Below, in pieces: positions 1 through 9,582 of a stretch of DNA of 51,245 nt. The notes below the pieces were generated by a model, which made no database searches, was not told the origin of the DNA, and saw only the letters and a program-made list of their open reading frames with translations. A program made the position numbers and the translations under genes. This DNA is from Planctomycetia bacterium (GTDB taxonomy: Bacteria > Planctomycetota > Planctomycetia > Pirellulales > UBA1268). Where the stretch lies: positions 1-51,245 of the forward strand of contig JAIOPD010000118.1 of assembly GCA_021414115.1 (NCBI GenBank), written 5' to 3'. Each line of letters starts with the position of its first letter. Position 1 is the stretch's first letter.

Positions 1-3000
1 CTCATAGTCGCGGTCACTGGTCACCACGAGCCGCACGACGAGCTCGTCGCCCAGCTCGACGGCCGTGCCGTCGCCGGCCGGCACGAGCTCCGGGCCCGCC
101 TTCGTGAACCGCTTCACGAACAGCTTCTTCTCGATCGCCAGCTCCTCGCGGCCCGCCGCCGGCACGTTGGCGATGTCGTCGAGATACTGCCAATGGACGC
201 CGCCCCAAGCAAGGCCCGCGTCGGGCTTCTTCATGGTCACCGTCGCCATCGCCGGCTCGATCTCGCGGCGGACGAACCGGGTCTCGAAGAAGCCCGTGCC
301 GGCCTCGACCTTCTCGGGAGCGATCGCCTCGTCTCCCACGGTCACCGTGACGAGCTCCTGCGAGCCGAGCAGGTCGCCACCGCGACCGAGCAGGGCGCCG
401 ACGGCGTCGGCGGTGGAGCGGCTCCCCGGCCAGCGGCTCGTGCGCTTCTGCGACAAGAGCCAGACCTTGAGGGCCTCGACCGAATCCTTGTCGCCGGCCA
501 CCTCGTCGAAGCATTCGACCATGATCGCCTGCGTGGCGATCGGAGCGTAGGCCCAGCTCCACCAGCCCGGGTGGGGGTCGCGCCACCACATGCCCTGCCA
601 GGAGTCCTTCTCCTGCCCCGGCTTCACGTCGGCATCGACCGCCCGCTGCTTCAGGCTATCGACGATCGAGAGCGCCGCCGGCTTGTCACCGGCCCGCGAG
701 AGCGCGATCGCGAGGTGCCCCTGCGAGCGACGGTCGTCGATCTTCATCCACCGCTTTCGGCCTACGTCGAGACCCCACTCGATCGCGGCCGCGGCCTCCC
801 CCTGCGGCGGCGCGTCGGCCGTGAAGAAGCTTCGCGCGTAGAGGGCGTAGGCGCCGATCGGAGTGAGAACGGGCTCCTTCACCTTCTCGGCCCACTTCTT
901 CTCCTCGACCAGCCGGCCGTCGAGCCAGGGGATGGCCTGGAGCGCCGACTGCACGTCGATCTTCACGCCAGCGGACCGCAGCCGGCCGAAGCCGGCGATG
1001 ATCCCGAGGCTGACGGAGTCGCAGGTGCGGCCGCCGGGGAACCAGGGCCAGCCGCCGTCGCCGTTGCGGAGTGCGGCGAGCCGGGTCAGGGCTGCGTTGG
1101 TTTCGTTCGTCGTACGGGTCGTGTCGAAGAGCAGGCCGATCCGGGCCCGAGCCTCCTTCTCGTCCACCGCTTCGCGGACCCAGGGCGTCTCGGCGAGGAG
1201 CGTCTTCACGAGGTCGGTGTTCTTCTCGAGCGGGCTCTCGAGGGCGGCCATGCCCTTCCACTGCTCGAACACCCGGGCGATCCGCGGGTCGCTCGTGGCC
1301 AGATGCCGGGCGAGCGAGTTGGCGTAGAGCCGCGTGAAGAGCGTCTCGGTGCTCTCGTCGGTCTCTTCCATGATCGAGGGCAGCGCGAGAACGGCGTACC
1401 AGGCCGGGTTGGACGCGGCCTGGACGACGAGCGACTGGCTCCGGATGTCGGTGCCCGCACTCTTCGCGAGCCGGTCGAGCAAGACGTTCCGCTCACCTGG
1501 CCCGCGGATCGTGAGCGGCACGGTCTCGGTGACGAGCACGCGGCGGGGCAGGACCGCCAGCAGGGCCTCCTCGCCGTCGCTCGCCGGCTTCGCCGAACCC
1601 GCGGCCGTGCCCACGGCGAGGTAGCGGAGCACATCGGTGCCATCGGCGACCTTGACGGTAAACACCACCGGCTTCGATTCGCCGACCGCAAGGTCGAACG
1701 GCAGTTCCCTCGGTCCCTCGACGAGGCTGTCGCGGGAGTCGTTCGTGCGGGCGTCCGCCAGCGCGAACGTCACCTTTCCGGCGAGTCGGCCGGCGGACTT
1801 GTTGCTCACCTTCACCGGGATCCGTACGACGTCGCCCTCGCGCACAAACCGGGGCACGAGCGGCTCGACCATCAGGTCCTTCGCGGCCACGGCCGTGTCC
1901 ATGAGCGTGCCCGATCGCAACGCGGCGTCGTGGGCCAGCCCCTTGAACTGCCAGGTCGTGAGCGTGTCGGGGAGCGTGAACTCGATGGTCACGACGCCGT
2001 CTGTGCCGCTTGTGAGCGTGGGCAGAAAAAACGCCGTCTCGACGAGGTTTTTCCGCGGTGGAGGTGCAGCCGCGACCGCTGAACTGGCCGCGGGCTCGGC
2101 GGGCGGTGCAGCCCCCTCCTCGGTCTGTTGCTTGCCGGCCTCGCCGGCTCCCATCCGGTTGCCCGCTGCCTTCGACATCATTCGCCGCGGTGCAGGGAGC
2201 TCGGCCCCGTCGGCCATCGCCATTGCGATCGGGGCCGCCATCTCCATCCTCCAGCCGCGGCCCCCGTGCATCCCCTCGGGCACGCCGAACGGATCGCGGA
2301 GTCGGCGAAACCTCATCGGCGGCACGTCGGCAAAATGGGCGTCGAAGTGGCCGAGCACGTGGTTCAGACTCGCCGCACCGTTCGTGAAGCCGAGGTGCGT
2401 CCAGCTCGCCTCGCGGCGGAAGAGGCCCGTGAGGCCGTCGCCCGGCCACTGGTGCGGGGCGAGCGCGTCGAGCGACTGGTCGTAGGCCAGCGCGAGAAAC
2501 TCGGCCACGGCCGGCGTCGCCGGATCGTTACCGATGATCTTCGCCCGCCAGACCTCCTTCGCGCCCGGCTCGACGCGGCGCGTGAACCGCTCCCATGCGA
2601 TCGAGAGCTTTTTGTTCGTCCACGGCACGTCCACCGTCCGCGACTCGACCTGCAACCGGCCGTCGCGGACCAGCCACGCCCGCACGGTGAACCCGCCGCG
2701 CCGCGCGTCGGTCACCTTCACGCTCACCGGCCACTGTGTTCGCTGGGGATCGGTCCAGAATCGCTCGAGCACCTCGCCGGCCTGGGAAACCTCGACGAGC
2801 GCCCGACCTTTCTCATAGCCCGTGCCCATGACCGCGCGGAAGTCTCCGCCCGGTTCGACCGACATCTGTTCGGGAAACATCGCGAAGGCCCGCTTCACGC
2901 CATAGCGGTCCGCGGCGGGATCGATCACCTCGACGAGCTGCTGCGCCTTCACGGCCGGAACGTCGCCCTGGGAAGGAATCTCGAACACCGCGCGGTAGAG

Positions 3001-6000
3001 CCCCGGCTTCAGCTTCGCCGTCGAGGCGACCTTGCCCGTCTGCTTGTCGGTCGAGACGCGGTCGGTGACCACGGCCTCACCCGCCGCCCAGGTCTCGGGA
3101 TCTGCCGGATTCGGCTCGACGGGCTCAGGTCGCGGCCGCGGGATCGCCGCGCCCGGCCGCCCCCTGCCACCACGCGGCGAACGACCGCGGCCAGGCCGCG
3201 GCATCGGGAAAGACCGCGCGTCGAAGAAGTCGCTCCGAACCACCTCCGCGGGCTGCACGAGCCGCGACACCGTGAGCGTGCCGGCGGCGCCTCGCGGTAC
3301 TCCATCGAGCGTCGTGGTGGCGATCTCGATCTCCACCGCCGTCGGCTCCCCACCCCTGGCTGTCTGCCAGGGCTTTGCCGCGACCGCGGCCTCGACGTCG
3401 GTGTAGCCCGCGTTCACGCTCCGTTCGCCCGTGCGGGTCTCGCCGCCGGCATCGGTGACGTCGGCCGTGACCTTGAACGTGAACACCGGCAGCGATTCCT
3501 TGGGCACGCCGCGATCGGGCCTGGCTGGAAACGTGACGGTGAACTTCCCGTTCGCGTCGGTCTTCGCCGTACCCCGCGCGATCCGCTGGGCTTCGCCGCC
3601 GAAGGGCAGCCACGGAAAGAAACAGCGGCACCAGCTGGGAAACCGCACCTGACGTTCCACCCGCCACTTCACCGTGGCGTCGGCGACGGCGAGGCCGGTG
3701 TAGGTGGCGGCGGTGCCGGTAAGCACCACATCGCCACCAAGCGGCGGCGACTTCTCCGGCGCCGCGAGTGTGACCAGGAACTTCGGCCGCTTGTATTCCT
3801 CCACGCGGACGCCGATGCCGCCTAGGGCCTCGCCGGCATTCGCCTGGATCGACCACTGTCCTGGCAATGCGCCGGTGGCCACGGGAAAGTTGCCATTGAA
3901 CGAGCCGGCAGCGTTGGTCCTGTGATTGACCTTCGCCACCTCACGGCCGTTGGCGTCGCGGAACGTGACTTCCACGTCGCGGCCGGCCACGGCGGCGTAG
4001 TCTCCCTTTACCTGGTCGCCCGCGCAGACGATGCCCTTGTAGAACACAATCTGGCCGGGCCGGTGGATGCCGCGATCGGTGACGAGCACGACCGTCGCCG
4101 TGTGGTCGGCCGCAACGTTCTGCCACACGCTCGTCGCGTCGGTGTCGGCCTGGTGCTTTTTCCCATCGAGGGAGGCCGTCGCGACGACGACGAGCTCCCG
4201 GCCCTGCTCGCACTCGACGTCAAACCGTCCATCCTGATCAGTCGTAGCCGACGGACCGGCAGCGAACGGCGGCGGATTCCCCTGCTGGGAGCGGACGAAA
4301 AGCTGCACCGCCGCGCCAGCCACCGGCTCGCCGCTGGCGATATCGATGACGTGGCCGGCGAGCGGCGCGGAGCCGCCGCGCACAGGCCGGGGCCGGGCCA
4401 CGGCGGGCGCGCCGCCGGGTCCGCCCGCGGGGACAGCGAGTCGTCGCGCAAATACCTGCTGGGTGTGCTCCGTCACGATCGCCAGCCGCGTGACGCGGAT
4501 CATCGTGACGCTGACCACGTTGTCCTGCCCGCCGAAGTCGTCGCGGTGGCTGGCGATCACCCAGTAGGCACCCGGCTCGAGCGACTTCGCGTCGAACGCG
4601 GTGGCCACCGGGATGTCGTGGTGCGTCGACTGGTAGTCGGGTGTCGCTGGCAGGTCGGCGGCGTGCGTCCGCACCGCGGGGAGTGCGAGAATCGCGGCCC
4701 GGTCGGTGTCGTCGAGCCAGCCGGAGTGCGGTTTTCCCGCTTTGAGCCGGCTCTCGACGTCGGCCTTCGCCAGCCGGAGGTGGACCTTCGCGAGATTGCG
4801 GTAGGTCACGCGGACGACGGGCCAGGGCGCGGCCCATGACCGCTCGGTCATCAGCGAGAGATCGCGCGACTCGATCTCCGTGACGAGATTGCGACACATC
4901 ACACCGCCGGCACTGTTGGGATGCTTTTCGGCGGCGGCCTGCGCAATCGCACGGGCCTCGACGAGGTCCCCCGCCTCGCGGACGAGCTGCGCCAGGTGGA
5001 AGCGGGCGAGTGCGGCCGTCTCGTGGTCGCCGGCACGTTCGATGAAGGACTCGAGCGCCGCCTGCTTGCGGTCGGCGAGTTCCGGCCCCACGGCCGCGCC
5101 GCTCGCCCAGAGGAGGCGGTCGAGGTCGGCGGAGAGGAGCGCCGAGCGGTCGGCATCGCCGCGATGAAACTCGAGCAGCCCGCGGAAAAGACCGGCGGCC
5201 TCGAGCAGCGGCGAGTCCTTGTCGGTGATGGCGGCGTCGGCCTCGGGCTGCCACGCCAGAAACTCCTCGAGTGTGCCGAGCGCGGGCGACTCCGCGTCGA
5301 GCTCGAAGGCGTCCTCGGGCGAGACGAGCCCCCGCTCACCGGACGCTGCAAACGCGAGGGCGTCCCGCGCGATCACGTCAAACACGGTGGGTCGCCAGGC
5401 GTCGGGCATCGTGCCGGCCTCGATGAGCGCCGACCACTCCGCGACCGGGAGCTTTTGGAGCATGGCCCGCTCCGGGCTGCCAGCCGCTCCGGCCGCCGTT
5501 GCGAATCGAGTGCGAATCTCCTTCACGATCGTGGGCAGATCCCATTCGGCGATCGTCGCGAGGTCATCGGCCGGCGCGCCCCCCTGCGTGCGCTGCTGGA
5601 ACCGCCAGCGATTCATCTGAAAAAAGACCCACGTCCAGTTGGCCCGAATCGCCTCGAGCACCGGTCGTGTCTCGGCCGGCGCTTTGTCGATCGCGCCGGC
5701 GAGGAGGATCACTCGCTCAGGATCGTCCGGCGGCCGATCGCCCGTCTCCGCAAGGATTCGCGTGGCGATCGCCCGGGCGACCTCGGCCCAGGCCTTGTCG
5801 GCTAGGGCTGCCTGCTCGACGCCGGCAAGTGCCGCAGCCGCCGACTTCGGTTTGCCCTCAGCGAGCGCCTGCTCGACCCGCTTCCAAGCCTCGCCCCGTG
5901 ACCCCGATGGCAAGTCGTCGGCATGGGCGACACGACGGTTCACGGCGGATCCTCCGAGAATGAGATGCAGTGCACCGAGGCAGATCACCGTGGCCACAAG

Positions 6001-6036
6001 GCCATGCCGGGAACGCATTCGAGTCGTCGTCGACAT
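1..6036 (-). CDS. Alpha-2-macroglobulin-like exported protein, 3' end beyond window
   Basis: A giant exported protein, open for 2012 codons and running off the left edge, so the C-terminus is missing. The ATG at 6036-6034 follows a purine-rich GGGAGGG ribosome site and opens a signal-peptide-like segment (hydrophobic residues about 14-34). The macroglobulin MG2 signature TDRGIHRPGQ lies at residues 653-662. A bait/ANA-like region follows, then the alpha-alpha toroid region, and a GGVHWQYLDDI motif near residue 1945 typical of large bacterial A2Ms. Family members are periplasmic or lipid-anchored protease traps. At the place where the reactive thioester Cys-x-Glu-Gln is expected, residues 1562-1565 read S-T-E-T, so this copy should not form a thioester. 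No penicillin-binding protein 1C partner is visible on this side. It is transcribed divergently from the DUF1549 gene. Family call is confident; role is not known. Confidence 0.85.
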   Translation of the reverse strand, partial: MSTTTRMRSRHGLVATVICLGALHLILGGSAVNRRVAHADDLPSGSRGEAWKRVEQALAEGKPKSAAAALAGVEQAALADKAWAEVARAIATRILAETGDRPPDDPERVILLAGAIDKAPAETRPVLEAIRANWTWVFFQMNRWRFQQRTQGGAPADDLATIAEWDLPTIVKEIRTRFATAAGAAGSPERAMLQKLPVAEWSALIEAGTMPDAWRPTVFDVIARDALAFAASGERGLVSPEDAFELDAESPALGTLEEFLAWQPEADAAITDKDSPLLEAAGLFRGLLEFHRGDADRSALLSADLDRLLWASGAAVGPELADRKQAALESFIERAGDHETAALARFHLAQLVREAGDLVEARAIAQAAAEKHPNSAGGVMCRNLVTEIESRDLSLMTERSWAAPWPVVRVTYRNLAKVHLRLAKADVESRLKAGKPHSGWLDDTDRAAILALPAVRTHAADLPATPDYQSTHHDIPVATAFDAKSLEPGAYWVIASHRDDFGGQDNVVSVTMIRVTRLAIVTEHTQQVFARRLAVPAGGPGGAPAVARPRPVRGGSAPLAGHVIDIASGEPVAGAAVQLFVRSQQGNPPPFAAGPSATTDQDGRFDVECEQGRELVVVATASLDGKKHQADTDATSVWQNVAADHTATVVLVTDRGIHRPGQIVFYKGIVCAGDQVKGDYAAVAGRDVEVTFRDANGREVAKVNHRTNAAGSFNGNFPVATGALPGQWSIQANAGEALGGIGVRVEEYKRPKFLVTLAAPEKSPPLGGDVVLTGTAATYTGLAVADATVKWRVERQVRFPSWCRCFFPWLPFGGEAQRIARGTAKTDANGKFTVTFPARPDRGVPKESLPVFTFKVTADVTDAGGETRTGERSVNAGYTDVEAAVAAKPWQTARGGEPTAVEIEIATTTLDGVPRGAAGTLTVSRLVQPAEVVRSDFFDARSFPMPRPGRGRSPRGGRGRPGAAIPRPRPEPVEPNPADPETWAAGEAVVTDRVSTDKQTGKVASTAKLKPGLYRAVFEIPSQGDVPAVKAQQLVEVIDPAADRYGVKRAFAMFPEQMSVEPGGDFRAVMGTGYEKGRALVEVSQAGEVLERFWTDPQRTQWPVSVKVTDARRGGFTVRAWLVRDGRLQVESRTVDVPWTNKKLSIAWERFTRRVEPGAKEVWRAKIIGNDPATPAVAEFLALAYDQSLDALAPHQWPGDGLTGLFRREASWTHLGFTNGAASLNHVLGHFDAHFADVPPMRFRRLRDPFGVPEGMHGGRGWRMEMAAPIAMAMADGAELPAPRRMMSKAAGNRMGAGEAGKQQTEEGAAPPAEPAASSAVAAAPPPRKNLVETAFFLPTLTSGTDGVVTIEFTLPDTLTTWQFKGLAHDAALRSGTLMDTAVAAKDLMVEPLVPRFVREGDVVRIPVKVSNKSAGRLAGKVTFALADARTNDSRDSLVEGPRELPFDLAVGESKPVVFTVKVADGTDVLRYLAVGTAAGSAKPASDGEEALLAVLPRRVLVTETVPLTIRGPGERNVLLDRLAKSAGTDIRSQSLVVQAASNPAWYAVLALPSIMEETDESTETLFTRLYANSLARHLATSDPRIARVFEQWKGMAALESPLEKNTDLVKTLLAETPWVREAVDEKEARARIGLLFDTTRTTNETNAALTRLAALRNGDGGWPWFPGGRTCDSVSLGIIAGFGRLRSAGVKIDVQSALQAIPWLDGRLVEEKKWAEKVKEPVLTPIGAYALYARSFFTADAPPQGEAAAAIEWGLDVGRKRWMKIDDRRSQGHLAIALSRAGDKPAALSIVDSLKQRAVDADVKPGQEKDSWQGMWWRDPHPGWWSWAYAPIATQAIMVECFDEVAGDKDSVEALKVWLLSQKRTSRWPGSRSTADAVGALLGRGGDLLGSQELVTVTVGDEAIAPEKVEAGTGFFETRFVRREIEPAMATVTMKKPDAGLAWGGVHWQYLDDIANVPAAGREELAIEKKLFVKRFTKAGPELVPAGDGTAVELGDELVVRLVVTSDRDYE

Positions 6037-6144
6037 GCTGACACACCCTCCCTGTCCACCCAAACCAGCAACTCCGATCGCGATGCCCGCAAGTCTACGC
6101 GGAACCGTTCAAGGGGAGTCGCGAGGCGAGGTGGAGGGCGCATT

Positions 6145-6180
6145 CCCCGCGCTCGCGCTTGGGGCTTCCCGACGGAAGGC
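6145..6180 (+). repeat. Dispersed 36-base hairpin repeat, copy A
   Basis: The first 20 bases read CCCCGCGCTCGCGCTTGGGG and the next 16 form a hairpin, CTTCC-CGAC-GGAAG. The 25-base core is identical at 21645-21669, and near-copies occur at 21725-21749, 41157-41181 and, inverted, 38919-38954. All copies are intergenic. The core can fold as CCCC/GGGG around GCGC/GCGC, as in REP-type elements. Function is unknown. Confidence 0.75.
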
Positions 6181-6260
6181 CTCGATTCCGCTGCCCCGGG
6201 CCCCTCCGTTTTTCCCGAAAATGTGCCGGCAACAGGGCTTGCCACACGCGTCACCAAGCG

Positions 6261-6289
6261 TTGCCCGGGGCCGGATCACGTGCTAGAGT
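6261..6289 (+). promoter_or_regulatory. Candidate sigma70-like promoter for the DUF1549 operon
   Basis: TTGCCC (6261-6266) and TAGAGT (6284-6289) are separated by 17 bases, 110 bases upstream of the chosen start codon. Each hexamer matches the consensus at four of six positions. This is suggestive only, and planctomycete promoters are poorly defined. Confidence 0.3.
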
Positions 6290-6398
6290 TCTAAAGGTAG
6301 TGATTGGTGAACGGCGGAGTGCAACGCCGATTCCTTGGTTCGCACTGCTGAATAACGCGGCCTGTCGGCTCGCGGTTTGTCGGCAACGAGGAGATCGC

Positions 6399-9300
6399 AT
6401 GCGCCTGTTCCGATCTGGATTCATCTGCCTGCTTTGCAGTGCGGTCGCCGGGATGGCTTCTGCCGCCGGGCTCGACTTCAACAAGGACATTCGTCCGCTC
6501 CTGGTGGAGAACTGCTTCTCCTGCCATGGGGCCGACAGTGCCGGCCGGAAAGGCGACCTCCGCCTCGACGTTCGCGACGAGGCGGTGGAGTCTGGGGCGA
6601 TCGTCCCGGGCGATCCCGATTCGAGCGTCATGCTCGACCGCATCTTCTCGGACGATCCCGAGGAGGTGATGCCGCCGCCAGCCCTGAAAAAGCTGCTCAC
6701 GTCCGAGCAAAAGGAACGGCTCAAGCGCTGGATCGCCGAAGGGGCCGAATACCAACCCCACTGGTCTTTCATCCCGCCCAAGCGGCCCGAGCCGCCCGCC
6801 GTCAAACAGGAAGGCTGGGTGAAAAACCCGATCGACCGTTTCGTCCTGAGTCGTCTCGAGGCGGAGGGGCTCGCGCCCGCTCTCGAAGCCGATCGACGGA
6901 CGCTGGCTCGCAGGCTCGCCCTCGACCTCACCGGCCTCCCGCCGGAGCCTGCCATCGTCGACGCCTTCGTCGCCGATCCGCATCCCGATGCCTATGAACG
7001 GCTCGTCGACACGCTGCTTTCCAGCCTCGAATGGGGCGAGCATCGCGGACGCCACTGGCTCGACTACGCACGCTACGCCGACACGCACGGGATCCACTTC
7101 GACAACTACCGGGAGATGTGGACCTACCGGCAGTGGGTGATCAATGCCTTCAACCGCAACATGCCGTTCGATCAGTTCACGATTCTCCAACTGGCGGGAG
7201 ACCTGGTGAGTGATCACGGGTCTGGCGCCACGCCCGAGCAGATCCTGGACAATCGCATTGCCAGCGGCTTCAACCGCTGCAATATGACGACGAACGAGGG
7301 GGGCGTGATCGGGGAGGAGTATCTCGTCCTCTATACCCGAGACCGTACGGAGACCACGTCGGCCGTCTGGATGGGACTCACGACGGGTTGCGCCGTCTGC
7401 CACAACCACAAGTTTGATCCCCTGACGCAGAAGGAGTTCTACGAACTCTCGGCCTTCTTCAACAACACGACGCAGGCCGCGATGGACGGCAACATTCAGG
7501 ACACGCCGCCAATCCTGCTGGTGCCGAAGCCCGAAGACCGGCCGCGGTTCGCGGTGCTCGAAAAGGAACTGCCCGCTGCGAAGGCGGCCGTCGAAAGCCG
7601 CAAGCAGGCCGCGAGGCCCGAGTTCGATGCCTGGATCAAAGCCGCCACCCCGGCGGCCGTCGCCACGATGCTTCCGCAGGACACACCCCTGGTGGATCTC
7701 CCGTTCGCCGAGGGACAGGGAAAGACGACCCGCGCCGGATTGGTGGGCAAACAGACCGAGCTGCCGCTCACCGCCTCGACCAACTGGCAGGCCGGCCCAA
7801 GCGGATCGCCTGCCGTTCTTCTCGACGGCAAGGCCGGCGAACTCGCCGCCGCCGGCGACTTCGAGCACGACCAGCCCTTCAGCGTGTCGTGCTGGGTCCG
7901 CGTGCCCGGCAACGATTCTTCCTATGCGGTCGTCGCGCGGATGGACGAGGCCAACGCCCACCGCGGCTGGGACGTCTGGGTTGAAGGGCGACGGATCGGG
8001 ATGCACCTCATCCACTCCTATCCCGACGACGCGCTCAAGGTGGTGGCCAACGGTCAGCTCAAGGCAGACACCTGGACGTTCGTCTCGATGACCTACGACG
8101 GATCCGGCAAGGCCGAGGGCGTGAAGATCTACTACGACGGGAAGGCACAGAAGCCGCAGGTCGAAAACAACAAGTTCAAGAAGAGCACGATTCGCACCGC
8201 GGTGCCCTTCACGATCGGCGGCCGGTCGCAGGCGGCTACGGCGCATGGCGTCGGCCTCGCGAGCCTGTCGCTCTGGGGCCGAGCCCTTTCGGCAGCGGAA
8301 ATCGAGGGCCTCTCCCGCGCTCAGCAGATCGCCGACATCGTGAAACTGCCGCCGGAGGAACGCGTCAAAGCCGCCGGCGGCCTCTATGACTGGTGGCTCG
8401 CCACTCAGGACAAGCCTTTTGCCGCCGCCTCCGCCGCCGCAGCGACACTCGAGGCCGAACACGCGGGAATCCGCCAGCGTGGCACCGTGGCCCATGTGAT
8501 GAACGAAAAGAAGGAGATGGCCAAGGCCTACGTCCTCGACCGCGGCGAATACGACAAACGGAAGGACGAGGTCCAGGCCGACACGCCCGATATTCTGCCG
8601 CCGTTCCCCGAGTCCTTGCCCAAAAACCGTCTTGGCCTCGCCCAGTGGCTGCTGCTCCAGGACCATCCGCTCACCTCGCGAGTGACGGTCAACCGTTTCT
8701 GGCAGGAGGTGTTCGGCACGGGGCTCGTCCGCACCAGCGGTGACTTCGGCACGACGGGCGAACTGCCGAGCCATCCGGAACTGCTCGACTGGCTGGCGGT
8801 CGAATTTCGTGAGGGTGGCTGGGACGTTAAACAGCTCTTCCGGCTGATGGTGACCAGCGCTACCTACCGGCAGGCGGCCGTGACGACGGCCGAAAAGCTG
8901 GCAAAGGACAACGCCAACCGACTCTTGTCTCGCGGACCGCGGTTCCGCATGGATGCCGAGATGGTCCGCGATTACTCCCTCGCGGCGAGTGGCCTGCTCG
9001 TCAGGCAGATCGGCGGCCCGAGCGTGAAGCCCTATCAGCCCGACGGCGTCTGGGAGGCCGTCTCGATGGGGGGCAACACGAGCCGCTACGCGCGCGACAA
9101 GGGGGAAAACGTCTATCGCCGCAGCATGTACTGGTTCTGGAAGCGGTCGGCACCGCCGGCCTCCATGGACATCTTCAACGCGCCGTCGCGGGAAAACTGC
9201 TGCGTCAAACGCGAGCGCACGAACACGCCGCTCCAGGCGCTCGTCACCCTGAACGACCCGCAGTTCGTCGAGGCCGCGCGGGCCCTCGCCGATCGGGCGC

Positions 9301-9566
9301 TCGAGATCGGCGGCGAAAGCGATGCCACCCGGATCGATTTTCTGTCCAAGCGGCTGCTCGCCCGGCCGTTCACATCCGAAGAACTCGCGATCGTGAAGAC
9401 GTCGCTGGCCGAACTGACGGAATGGTACAAGGCCCATCCCGAGGATGCGAAGCAACTGATCGTGATCGGTGATTCCAAGCCGCGGGCCACCGATCCCGTG
9501 CTCCTCGCGAGTTGGACCATGCTCACGAACGAGTTGATGAATCTGGACGAAGTCCTCTGCAAGTAG
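6399..9566 (+). CDS. DUF1549/LamG/DUF1553 cytochrome-like exported protein
   Basis: A 1055-residue exported protein of the planctomycete-specific PSCyt1/DUF1549/DUF1553 type. The ATG at 6399 follows a GAGGAG ribosome site and opens a clear signal peptide ending near Ala22-Ala23; an in-frame upstream extension to 6159 lacks these features. A heme-type motif C39-F-S-C42-H43 begins the PSCyt1 domain. DUF1549 follows (about 145-350) and contains a second CxxCH, C331-A-V-C334-H335. A LamG/concanavalin-like lectin fold is inserted at about 445-640, and DUF1553 occupies about 730-985. Proteins of this family occur beside DUF1501 proteins and sulfatases and are thought to act outside the cytoplasm, possibly on polysaccharides; their reaction is not established. 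The DUF1501 gene follows after 16 bases, so the two form an operon. Confidence 0.9.
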   Translation: MRLFRSGFICLLCSAVAGMASAAGLDFNKDIRPLLVENCFSCHGADSAGRKGDLRLDVRDEAVESGAIVPGDPDSSVMLDRIFSDDPEEVMPPPALKKLLTSEQKERLKRWIAEGAEYQPHWSFIPPKRPEPPAVKQEGWVKNPIDRFVLSRLEAEGLAPALEADRRTLARRLALDLTGLPPEPAIVDAFVADPHPDAYERLVDTLLSSLEWGEHRGRHWLDYARYADTHGIHFDNYREMWTYRQWVINAFNRNMPFDQFTILQLAGDLVSDHGSGATPEQILDNRIASGFNRCNMTTNEGGVIGEEYLVLYTRDRTETTSAVWMGLTTGCAVCHNHKFDPLTQKEFYELSAFFNNTTQAAMDGNIQDTPPILLVPKPEDRPRFAVLEKELPAAKAAVESRKQAARPEFDAWIKAATPAAVATMLPQDTPLVDLPFAEGQGKTTRAGLVGKQTELPLTASTNWQAGPSGSPAVLLDGKAGELAAAGDFEHDQPFSVSCWVRVPGNDSSYAVVARMDEANAHRGWDVWVEGRRIGMHLIHSYPDDALKVVANGQLKADTWTFVSMTYDGSGKAEGVKIYYDGKAQKPQVENNKFKKSTIRTAVPFTIGGRSQAATAHGVGLASLSLWGRALSAAEIEGLSRAQQIADIVKLPPEERVKAAGGLYDWWLATQDKPFAAASAAAATLEAEHAGIRQRGTVAHVMNEKKEMAKAYVLDRGEYDKRKDEVQADTPDILPPFPESLPKNRLGLAQWLLLQDHPLTSRVTVNRFWQEVFGTGLVRTSGDFGTTGELPSHPELLDWLAVEFREGGWDVKQLFRLMVTSATYRQAAVTTAEKLAKDNANRLLSRGPRFRMDAEMVRDYSLAASGLLVRQIGGPSVKPYQPDGVWEAVSMGGNTSRYARDKGENVYRRSMYWFWKRSAPPASMDIFNAPSRENCCVKRERTNTPLQALVTLNDPQFVEAARALADRALEIGGESDATRIDFLSKRLLARPFTSEELAIVKTSLAELTEWYKAHPEDAKQLIVIGDSKPRATDPVLLASWTMLTNELMNLDEVLCK

Positions 9567-9582
9567 TCGAGGTCCCCTGCCC

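Larger units (their letters stand above)
6037..6398. other. Intergenic region between divergent genes
   Basis: This 362-base gap separates the A2M-like gene from the DUF1549 gene. It carries one copy of the dispersed 36-base hairpin repeat (6145-6180) and a candidate promoter for the rightward operon (6261-6289). I see no small gene or RNA gene in it. Confidence 0.6.

Noticed and set aside
193..3825. Two long plus-strand reading frames (193-2082 and 2128-3825)
   Set aside because: They lie codon-for-codon opposite the A2M-like gene, have Arg/Gly/His-rich composition without domains, and are explained by the absence of stop codons in GC-rich antisense sequence.
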